NCBI GenBank assembly: GCA_900557355.1 | Contig: USSR01000495.1 | Span: forward strand, 1 to 5,396 | DNA from: an uncultured Bacteroides sp. | GTDB taxonomy: Bacteria > Bacteroidota > Bacteroidia > Bacteroidales > Bacteroidaceae | Direction: 5' to 3' | DNA: 5,396 nucleotides | Shown: positions 1 through 5,396 of the stretch, one piece after another | How the letters are laid out: every line of letters begins with the position of its first letter | Numbering within the stretch: the first letter of the stretch is position 1 | Made by a program: the position numbers and the translations under genes | The notes under the pieces: model-generated | Told to the model about the DNA's origin: nothing | The model's database searches: none | The model's input: the letters and a program-made list of their open reading frames with translations, nothing else

Positions 1-1
1 G

Positions 2-1018
2 CGCAATCCGGATTGTTGCATCTGGGTATGTCGTAAACCTAAAGGCTCTAAAGAATGGACCGCCCCCAAACTTGCTGCCGACGGTGTGTTTTCACTCAAA
101 GACCCACAAGCAGTATTGGCCGGAATCGATTCAACCTGTACCCCGGTGAAAGATGCAAAAGGAACACTTATTGCCCGCAGAAAAGCTTGCTGGAACCCGG
201 TTCTTTTCCAGATTCCCGGAGGTGACCTGATTCTGTTTTATAAAATAGGTTTGAAAGTGAGCGACTGGACAGGATGGCTTGTCCGTTCACGCGACGGAGG
301 AAAAACCTGGAGCAAACGCGAAGCGCTTCCGAAAGGTTTTCTTGGACCTATTAAGAATAAACCGGAATATATCAATGGGCGTATCATCTGCCCTTCCAGT
401 ACGGAAGGAAGTAACGGATGGCGTGTCCATTTCGAGATTTCCGATGATAAAGGCAAGACCTGGAAGATGGTCGGACCACTGGATGCCGAGTTATCTGTCC
501 CCACCCAAAATCGTAAAAAGGGAGGTGTGAATGTGGATGACCAGGAAGGCGGAGAAGCGATCGAAGGAGAAGGAGCCAAACCTGTTTATGCAATACAACC
601 CAGTATTTTGAAGCATAAGGATGGAAGATTACAGATACTCTGCCGTACACGTAACGCACAGGTAGCAACTGCGTGGAGCAGTGATAATGGTGACACATGG
701 AGTAAAGTTACGTTGCTGGATGTCCCGAATAATAATTCCGGTACGGATGCCGTGACAATGAAAGACGGTAGACATATCCTTATCTACAATAATTTCTCTA
801 CATTGCCCGGAACTCCGAAAGGTCCGCGTACTCCGCTCTGTGTGGCCGTTTCAGAAGATGGTATCAATTGGCAGCCTGTTCTTACATTAGAAGATAGTCC
901 GATCAGCCAATACTCTTACCCTAGCATTATTCAGGGGAAAGACGGGAAGCTGCATGCCATTTATACATGGCGTCGTCAACGAATTAAATATGCAGAGATA
1001 GATCCGACGAAGTTTTAA
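2..1018 (+). CDS. Sialidase-like BNR/Asp-box beta-propeller protein, 5' end missing
   Basis: The reading frame is open from the first bases of the window to the TAA stop, giving 338 residues of a protein whose start lies upstream; the in-frame GTG at 86 is internal. It carries three canonical Asp boxes (S-x-D-x-G-x-T-W): SRDGGKTW at 287-310, SDDKGKTW at 440-463 and SSDNGDTW at 677-700. A degenerate fourth, SEDGINW, lies at 851-871. These mark the blades of a six-bladed propeller. The overall pattern (WNPVLFQ, LILFYK, IQPSIL, GRLQILCRTRN, YTWRRQRIKY) fits the predicted neuraminidase family (BNR_2, COG4692). Members act as exo-glycosidases or are uncharacterised; true sialic acid specificity is not shown here, and the N-terminal arginine-motif region of classical sialidases is outside the window. 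Between about 499 and 580 there is a Gly/Glu-rich insertion (around GGVNVDDQEGGEAIEGEGAK) that looks extra for the family. It is probably the last gene of a plus-strand operon, since a strong hairpin follows. The family call is firm; the substrate is unknown. Confidence 0.88.
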   Translation, partial: RNPDCCIWVCRKPKGSKEWTAPKLAADGVFSLKDPQAVLAGIDSTCTPVKDAKGTLIARRKACWNPVLFQIPGGDLILFYKIGLKVSDWTGWLVRSRDGGKTWSKREALPKGFLGPIKNKPEYINGRIICPSSTEGSNGWRVHFEISDDKGKTWKMVGPLDAELSVPTQNRKKGGVNVDDQEGGEAIEGEGAKPVYAIQPSILKHKDGRLQILCRTRNAQVATAWSSDNGDTWSKVTLLDVPNNNSGTDAVTMKDGRHILIYNNFSTLPGTPKGPRTPLCVAVSEDGINWQPVLTLEDSPISQYSYPSIIQGKDGKLHAIYTWRRQRIKYAEIDPTKF

Positions 1019-1041
1019 ATATTGAACGATCATCTGAATGA

Positions 1042-1079
1042 AATCGACCGCTCCTTTGCCCGCAAAAGAGCGGTCGATT
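1042..1079 (+). terminator. Strong hairpin terminator after the BNR gene
   Basis: A perfect 12-bp stem pairs AATCGACCGCTC (1042-1053) with GAGCGGTCGATT (1068-1079). Inside it, after one C-A mismatch, TTTG (1055-1058) pairs with CAAA (1063-1066) around a CCCG tetraloop. The T-rich stretch CTTGTATTTAT follows directly. It starts 24 bp after the BNR stop codon, which suits an intrinsic terminator for that gene. The T-tract is interrupted rather than a clean run. Confidence 0.8.
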
Positions 1080-1111
1080 CTTGTATTTATCCATTTTATA
1101 CTTTACATTTG
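1080..1111 (+). promoter_or_regulatory. Bacteroides-type promoter for the SDR gene
   Basis: TACATTTG at 1104-1111 is an exact match to the Bacteroidota primary sigma -7 consensus TAnnTTTG. A -33-like CTTG (consensus TTTG) sits at 1080-1083 with a 20-bp spacer, within the usual range, and abuts the preceding terminator stem. Transcription would begin around 1115, leaving a short A-rich leader (AATAAATAAAAAATAACG) before the ATG at 1132. No Shine-Dalgarno is visible, which is normal in this group. The consensus is from established knowledge; the start site itself is inferred. Confidence 0.65.
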
Positions 1112-1131
1112 CCAATAAATAAAAAATAACG

Positions 1132-2019
1132 ATGGCAGATAATTACATAGAAAGACAACAGGAACAATACGAAGCCCGAAAAGCTGCTTGGAAACAAGCA
1201 CAAAAATATGGTAAGAAGAAACTAACAGCAGTACGTCCGGCTGAATCGAAGTCTCACACTTCAACGGTTTCAAAACCGGAGGATTCAAAAAGAAGAGTAT
1301 TTATAACAGGCGGAGCGGAAGGAATAGGCAAAGCAATAGTAGAAGCTTTTTGCCTAGCTGGAAATCAAGTTGCCTTTTGTGATATAAACGAAACATCGGG
1401 ACAGGAGACTGCGAAGGCAACCGGGGCTATGTTCCATAAGGTCGACGTAAGTGATAAAAACGCACTTGAAAGTTGTATGCAAACCATTCTTGCCGAATGG
1501 AACGATATTGATATTATTGTCAACAACGTCGGTATCAGCAAATTTTCTTCTATCACAGAAACAAGTGTAGAGGATTTCGACAAAATTCTTTCTATTAACC
1601 TGCGTCCTGTATTCATCACTTCCCGGCTGCTTGCCATCCATCGTAAAAAGCAGCCCTCTCCCAACCCATACGGCCGAATTATAAATATCTGCTCTACACG
1701 TTATCTGATGAGTGAACCGGGAAGTGAAGGTTATGCAGCTTCGAAAGGTGGTATCTATTCTTTGACTCATGCATTGGCTTTGTCTTTATCCGAATGGAAT
1801 ATCACCGTAAATTCCATTGCTCCGGGATGGATACAGACCCATGATTATAATCAACTCCAACCGGAAGACCATTCACAGCATCCTTCACGCCGGGTAGGTA
1901 AACCGGAAGATATTGCCCGCATGTGTCTGTTTCTCTGCGAGGAAAACAATGATTTCATCAATGGAGAAAACATCACGATTGACGGGGGAATGACGAAAAA
2001 GATGATTTATATTGAATAA
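1132..2019 (+). CDS. Short-chain dehydrogenase/reductase (SDR) with charged N-terminal extension
   Basis: This is a 295-residue classical SDR, an NAD(P)(H)-dependent oxidoreductase expected in the cytoplasm. Visible motifs, in order: the cofactor-binding TGGAEGIG (residues 59-66); Asp84 at the end of beta-2, which usually favours NAD(H) over NADP(H); Asp105 in KVDVSD; NNVG (131-134, a variant of the usual NNAG); Asn156; catalytic Ser188; Tyr201 and Lys205 in YAASK; APGW (230-233); and C-terminal IDGG. The Asn-Ser-Tyr-Lys tetrad is complete, so an active enzyme is expected, but the substrate cannot be read from sequence. Residues 1-55 precede the Rossmann fold, which in typical family members begins within the first few residues. 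This part is rich in Lys, Arg, Glu and Gln, starts with a probable helix (ERQQEQYEARKAAWKQAQK), and has no signal peptide. The ATG is supported by the promoter just upstream and the AT-rich leader. It is transcribed alone and ends convergently with the patatin gene. Confidence 0.9.
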   Translation: MADNYIERQQEQYEARKAAWKQAQKYGKKKLTAVRPAESKSHTSTVSKPEDSKRRVFITGGAEGIGKAIVEAFCLAGNQVAFCDINETSGQETAKATGAMFHKVDVSDKNALESCMQTILAEWNDIDIIVNNVGISKFSSITETSVEDFDKILSINLRPVFITSRLLAIHRKKQPSPNPYGRIINICSTRYLMSEPGSEGYAASKGGIYSLTHALALSLSEWNITVNSIAPGWIQTHDYNQLQPEDHSQHPSRRVGKPEDIARMCLFLCEENNDFINGENITIDGGMTKKMIYIE

Positions 2020-2031
2020 AAATCTATCACT

Positions 2032-2057
2032 TTAATGAATACTATTTATTGCATTAA
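2032..2057. terminator. Weak AT-rich hairpin between convergent genes, possible bidirectional terminator
   Basis: TTAATG (2032-2037) pairs with CATTAA (2052-2057). Inside it AATA (2038-2041) pairs with TATT (2047-2050), leaving one bulged G and a five-base loop. The structure lies 12 bp after the SDR stop and overlaps the last codons of the convergent patatin gene. The stem is almost all A-T pairs and there is no clean T-run, so the terminator role is inferred mainly from position. Confidence 0.35.
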
Positions 2058-2837
2058 TATTCTTCGAGCAACTTCCACTCCAGTTTTCACTATCGAAGCA
2101 GCATGATGGAACTCCAACATATCATACGTATCGCCGGAAATTTGAATTAAGATATCCGGCTGACAACGTTCTATCTGATAACGGGTGATTTGCTGCATCA
2201 TCATCCTGGAAGATTCTGTCAACAGATTATAAGGAGATACTTTCTTTTTCTTTCCGGTATCAATGGGGGCATTCACATCGACAGCTATCAGAATGTCTCC
2301 TTCAGTGCGTTGCACATGACTCAATGGAAGAGGATTCAGAATACCTCCATCAATCAATACCATACCGTCTTTTCTTAATGGGCGGAAAAGCATAGGGATA
2401 GAAATAGACGCACGAATAGCTTCATGTAAGCTCCCTCTGTCAAACCTGACTTCCTGATCGCGGACAATATCCGTAGCCATCGCTACATAAGGGACAGGCA
2501 GGGCTTCAATATTCATGTCCGGAATAATTTGTTTCAGTTCTTTAATAAAACGGTCACCTTTCACTAATCCATCCCGGCTTAAGGTAAGATCCGCCAATTC
2601 CCACATCTTGCGTTTGTCCCAACTATACAGCCATTCTTTACATTCTTCCATTTTTCCTGAAGCATACATTGCTCCCACCATTGCTCCCATGGAACTTCCT
2701 GCAATGGAAGTAATCTCAAAGTTGTGACGAAGTAATTCTTCAATTACTCCTATATGTGCTATTCCACGTGCTCCACCCATGGAAAGGACTAATGCTACTT
2801 TTTGCTTATCCATATCATATACATTTCTGTTAGCCAT
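2046..2837 (-). CDS. Patatin-like phospholipase, RssA type
   Basis: This 263-residue protein is a complete single-domain patatin-like serine acyl hydrolase. The glycine-rich oxyanion-hole motif GGARG is at residues 21-25, the nucleophile elbow GSSMG at 47-51 with Ser49 as catalytic serine, and the catalytic Asp163 is in DGG (163-165), so the Ser-Asp dyad is intact. SISIPMLFRP (144-153) before DGG is also typical. The size and close GGARG-GSSMG spacing match the bacterial RssA/YchK branch rather than the longer two-domain or outer-membrane forms. No signal peptide or transmembrane segment is visible, so it is probably cytoplasmic or loosely membrane-associated, hydrolysing acyl esters of phospholipids or related lipids; the substrate is unproven. 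A second possible start is Met9 (codon at 2811-2813), which would still leave the whole domain; the first ATG is kept as the longer form. It is the next gene on the same strand after the esterase pseudogene but separated by 201 bp and a likely terminator. I could not find a convincing promoter for it. Confidence 0.9.
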   Translation of the reverse strand: MANRNVYDMDKQKVALVLSMGGARGIAHIGVIEELLRHNFEITSIAGSSMGAMVGAMYASGKMEECKEWLYSWDKRKMWELADLTLSRDGLVKGDRFIKELKQIIPDMNIEALPVPYVAMATDIVRDQEVRFDRGSLHEAIRASISIPMLFRPLRKDGMVLIDGGILNPLPLSHVQRTEGDILIAVDVNAPIDTGKKKKVSPYNLLTESSRMMMQQITRYQIERCQPDILIQISGDTYDMLEFHHAASIVKTGVEVARRILMQ

Positions 2838-2895
2838 CTACAAAATAACACATTTTCTGCGAAAAAGATGTTTAGTAATCGTGAAGAAATAAATT

Positions 2896-2983
2896 ATAGC
2901 AGTGTTTTAGGGGAACTAAAGCATAGCTTTAGATATGATAAAGCTATACTTTGTCAGTTGCAAAGCATAGCTCTATTATATTC
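2896..2983. repeat. Four related motifs at an exact 22-bp period
   Basis: Three similar blocks begin at 2918 (AAAGCATAGCTTTAG), 2940 (AAAGCTATACTTTGT) and 2962 (AAAGCATAGCTCTAT), each 22 bp after the last. A weaker fourth at 2896 (ATAGCAGTGTTTTAG) matches the 2918 copy at 10 of 15 positions. AAAGCATAGCT occurs exactly twice, 44 bp apart. The first strong unit is itself a palindrome (CTAAAGC-ATA-GCTTTAG, 2916-2932). The block is in the gap between the esterase pseudogene and the patatin gene. It may be operator-like phased sites, or a by-product of RNA hairpins (see the terminator at 2942-2972). It may also be chance in AT-rich DNA. Confidence 0.45.
2942..2972 (-). terminator. Likely intrinsic terminator of the esterase operon
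   Basis: Read on the minus strand, AGCTATGCTTTG pairs with CAAAGTATAGCT around a seven-base loop (CAACTGA). This makes a 12-bp stem with a single G-U wobble. On the plus strand the same position would be an A-C mismatch, so the hairpin favours minus-strand transcripts. The bases after the stem are TTATCATATCT, a modest T-rich tail. It lies about 67 bp past the stop of the esterase pseudogene and about 105 bp before the patatin start, fitting an end to the GH28-esterase transcript. Confidence 0.55.
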
Positions 2984-3038
2984 TTCTATTATCCCGGAGA
3001 TTTTCCGGTTATGTAGGAGGTTAAGGGTTTACCCTCAT

Positions 3039-4987
3039 TTATTTCTTTCCTTGAGCCTTCTTTTCTGCGTTTCGCTTATTCACGTAATCTTTGAACATCT
3101 GCCGCCAGTTGCGACCATGCTCATTGAAATACTGTTCGCATTTGGTTTTATAAATTTCGAAGATAGCAGAAATCTGCTTCATATTCTTGTAGTCAATAGC
3201 CTGTTCGCGAGCCAGTTTCAACTGTTCCAGAACAAAAGTCGTTTCCTCCTCCGTCATATTGGGCACGATGGCCTGATAACCTTTCAAGGTAAAAGCAACT
3301 TTACCTACCGTGTATTTATCCAGGATTTGTTCAATCTGTTCTTCCGTCAATACTCTGTGTAAATCTTTCATTAGCCTTTCATGCACTTCTTTCGGCATAG
3401 CAGAATCTGCAATCATTTCACGGTCGAGCTTGGAAAGCGGCTTGCCTGTAAGAGGATTGATACCCTCGGGAATTGTTGTATAGGGATGCTCATTGTGCCA
3501 GTCGCGAACTTTACGAAGATGGTTATAAATAGCTGTTGCCGCAAAACCTGCCTTTTTCTCATCATCCAACTTTAAAGAAGCTACCCAGTCCATGGCTTTC
3601 TTTTCAAGAGAAGCATCTGATTTTAAATCAGCAAAGGCCTTCTTGTCAAAATAGGCGGCTACCTTGTCAAATGACCGGATTGCACCTTCGGGAAGCAAAG
3701 CTCCTTTTTCTCCAAAACTATACATAGCAGATTCCGGTTCAATGGTAACTTTGCTTTCGTCCAGCATCTTTTTGTCCAACTTGAACACGTCTGCGAAGAA
3801 ATCATAAACAGCATTCCGTTTGTTCGGACCAAAGTCATGTTTCTCCTTGGGGAGATGTACATTCGTTACTTTGTCTTTCGCGTTATAGAATCCATAAATT
3901 CGTTGCAAATAAGGAAATTCAAGAGTAGGAACACTAGCCGTCCAGTCGCCACCATCAGATACCACGAGTTGTGGACGAGGGGCAAAAGTAGCAGCTAGCT
4001 CCGCATTACAGGTTCCTCCTGCAGAAAGTTGAATGGGCATTCCGCTTTCACACGGACAGCCACCGTCAAAGTGAGAAGCAAGGCTCACCACGGGAGCAGA
4101 AGCAGTAAAACGATCATCTAATACACTCAACAAAACAGTATGAGTGCCCCCTCCTGAACCACCATTTGTACCGATACGACTGGTATCAATATCCTTACGG
4201 GAAGCAAGCATAGACTCAAGAATCAACAAGCCATTCATTGCCTGAATAGTGTGCGCCGCACTACTACGATGTGCCGCACTGCCAACTTGTAAAGCCGACT
4301 CTCCCCATCCGAACAAATAACTCCCATACGTGCTAAAGTGCCCATACGTTGTTGCTGGTCCTCACGATAACGTCCGCCACCAAAATGTCCGTTAGGACAA
4401 ATAATCAACGCATGTTTTCCTTTTGATTGAGGTGTGTAGATAGAACCGCAAACATATAAGCCGGGAAGTGTTTCAAGTGCAAAATTCTGCACTGTATAGC
4501 CATCAAACTTACGTATCTTCGAAAGAATAGGTTTGGATTTAACACATTGAGCTAGTAAAGTGTCGATACCCAAACGTTGACGCACTTCTTTTTTCAAAGA
4601 ATCAACGCGAAGTTCAAAAGCCTGTCGATCTGCATAAAGAGTATTCAAATAAGCCAGCATCTTTTCTCCGTCTGCATCCGTACGACGTGGATATTCATAC
4701 GCTTTTAGCTTATACATATTTCCTTTCTGTTTGACAAATTTATAATCGAAAGGTGCCAATACATTCGTCAGGGATTCTTCTACAGAATAAGGACGAATAC
4801 GAAAGTCGGCATAAGGCAACACTTTTCCCACTGTATCAATATCATATTTCAGGCGGACTCCGAAACGGTTTTGAATATCCGTCAGTACTTCATTCAAGGG
4901 ACGGGCAAATTCCGTCTCGTATGTTTGTGTCTGCGCTTCAGCCGAAAGAGATGCGGCAAGAAGCATGGTAAAAAGGATTCGTTTCAT
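3039..4987 (-). pseudogene. Frameshifted secreted alpha/beta-hydrolase (acetylxylan esterase-like) with STN-like and DUF3826 domains
   Basis: Two frames together encode one protein of about 650 residues. The first frame starts at the ATG at 4985-4987 with a signal peptide (MKRILFTMLLAASLSAEA, likely cut before Gln19). An STN-like domain follows at about residues 25-95 (LNEVLTDIQNRFGVRLKYD... SVEESLTNVLAPFDYKFV). Then comes the start of an alpha/beta-hydrolase fold (ALIICPNGHFGGGRYRED), up to GVIC at residue 225. There the frame leaves the family pattern and stops at 4235. The continuation is in another frame from FGWGES (about 4313) to the stop at 3039. It carries the nucleophile Ser in GGSGGG (codon 4155-4157), an Asp in VVSDGGDW, a His in KEKHDFGPNKR (codon 3837-3839) and a Cys-rich HFDGGCPCESG. 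The last 190 or so residues match DUF3826 (YTVGKVAFTLKGY, EQLKLAREQAIDYKNMKQ). At the junction about five expected residues (a V/F-D-Y-D-L-like strand) appear missing, so a deletion of about 16 nt (1 mod 3) fits. The likely role before damage was periplasmic deacylation of a plant glycan. A sequencing error remains possible. Confidence 0.8.
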
Positions 4988-5043
4988 TTTTAATTATTTG
5001 ATTCTAAGTAAGTCATCATAAAGACATCAGATGCAGAGCAGGA

Positions 5044-5396
5044 TTACATTTTAATCTCTTCACCATTGACGATCACATCATCCATCGTGATACGCTCACA
5101 ATTTTCAAAGATACATTTCTGTTTTCCTCCCTGAATATGAATATCACGCAAAACAATGTCAGATATCGGCGCTTCTTCCAAACCCACTATTTTGATTGGA
5201 GTCTTTACATCTGTCACAGTCATTCCACTGATATGTACGTTACGGAAGATCGGAGTGCGTTCACTCTTTGGTTCCGCAGGCATTTTACTATATTTCAAAT
5301 TCAGCACGACTGCTTCCTGTTTAATATTACTCATAACAACGTTGCTAACGCGAATGTCTTCAACGACTCCTCCCCTTCCACGGGTTGACTTGATGC
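5044..5396 (-). CDS. GH28 polygalacturonase-family enzyme, C-terminal part
   Basis: The last 116 residues of a protein whose start lies beyond the right edge. The first visible residues read IKSTRGRGGVVEDI, which is the GH28 R-I-K substrate-binding motif followed by the conserved GRGG. The Arg codon is cut by the window edge, with the two visible bases (GC) compatible with CGC. Repeated short beta-strand rungs follow (VEDIRVSNVVM, FRNVHISGMTV, ISDIVLRDIHIQ, ERITMDDVIVNG), as expected for a right-handed parallel beta-helix. The catalytic aspartates (NTD, DD) and GHG motif lie upstream and cannot be checked. GH28 enzymes hydrolyse alpha-1,4-galacturonosyl linkages in homogalacturonan, rhamnogalacturonan or xylogalacturonan, and in Bacteroides they are usually exported. 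Exact linkage cannot be decided here. The esterase gene starts 56 bp downstream on the same strand with no promoter match in between, so the two are probably co-transcribed. Confidence 0.9.
   Translation of the reverse strand, partial: IKSTRGRGGVVEDIRVSNVVMSNIKQEAVVLNLKYSKMPAEPKSERTPIFRNVHISGMTVTDVKTPIKIVGLEEAPISDIVLRDIHIQGGKQKCIFENCERITMDDVIVNGEEIKM

Noticed and set aside
86..1018. GTG at 86 as the start of the BNR protein
   Set aside because: The frame is open to the left edge and the upstream residues (NPDCCIWVCRKPKGSKEW) look like coding sequence of the same propeller.
2841..2848. Minus-strand TTATTTTG as a -7 box for the patatin gene
   Set aside because: It has one mismatch to TAnnTTTG, no -33 TTTG at the right distance, and lies only 3 bp from the first ATG. 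It could work only if Met9 is the real start.
2994..3035. Small hairpins CCGGA/TCCGG (2994-3008) and AGGG/CCCT (3024-3035) as terminators of the esterase gene
   Set aside because: The stems are only 4-5 bp and no T-tract follows on the minus strand. The 12-bp stem at 2942-2972 is a better candidate.
2802..3362. Plus-strand open frame of 186 codons
   Set aside because: Most of it is antisense to the DUF3826-coding region and the rest crosses the hairpin-rich gap. Its product is low-complexity hydrophobic with no recognisable motif.
3039..4316. A separate gene starting at TTG 4314-4316 for the hydrolase C-terminal part
   Set aside because: It would begin in the middle of the hydrolase fold with no promoter or leader, and its N-terminus continues the upstream protein in the family pattern. 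It is the second half of the frameshifted gene.
4305..4330. Programmed ribosomal frameshifting at the break
   Set aside because: No slippery heptamer (X XXY YYZ) is seen at the junction, and residues appear missing rather than merely shifted. A deletion is simpler.
4323..4349. Nine-base direct repeat CCCATACGT, period 18, next to the frameshift
   Set aside because: It encodes the two RMG copies of RMGTLARMGV, which I take to be normal for the family. It does not need a slippage explanation.

Overview
The window looks like a chromosomal stretch of a gut Bacteroides or close relative. The evidence is moderate-to-low GC, A-rich start regions without a clear Shine-Dalgarno, a perfect Bacteroidota -7 promoter match (TAnnTTTG), and a gene set typical of polysaccharide-degrading Bacteroides. 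Species cannot be decided from the sequence alone.

Layout, left to right. (1) The 3' part of a plus-strand sialidase-like Asp-box (BNR) beta-propeller gene runs off the left edge and ends at a strong hairpin terminator. (2) A plus-strand short-chain dehydrogenase/reductase with an unusual charged N-terminal extension follows, driven by its own promoter directly behind that terminator. (3) A convergent minus-strand patatin-like phospholipase (RssA type) lies 26 bp from the SDR stop. (4) A 201-bp intergenic region holds four related motifs spaced exactly 22 bp apart, which can fold into alternative hairpins. The best of these is a likely terminator for the gene to its right. (5) A minus-strand secreted esterase-like gene (signal peptide, STN-like domain, alpha/beta-hydrolase, DUF3826) is broken by a frameshift at about 4311-4318. 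(6) The C-terminal part of a minus-strand GH28 polygalacturonase-family enzyme runs off the right edge, 56 bp upstream of the esterase gene and probably in its operon.

How it fits together: the GH28 enzyme and the esterase-like protein look like the end of a pectin or rhamnogalacturonan utilisation cluster transcribed leftward. The BNR protein looks like the last gene of another carbohydrate-related unit transcribed rightward. The SDR and the patatin sit between them as separate transcription units with no evident link to glycan breakdown. No RNA genes, insertion sequences or CRISPR arrays were seen. The points most worth a second look are the frameshift that separates secretion and STN modules from the catalytic residues, the STN-hydrolase-DUF3826 fusion itself, and the 22-bp-phased motifs with mutually exclusive pairings.
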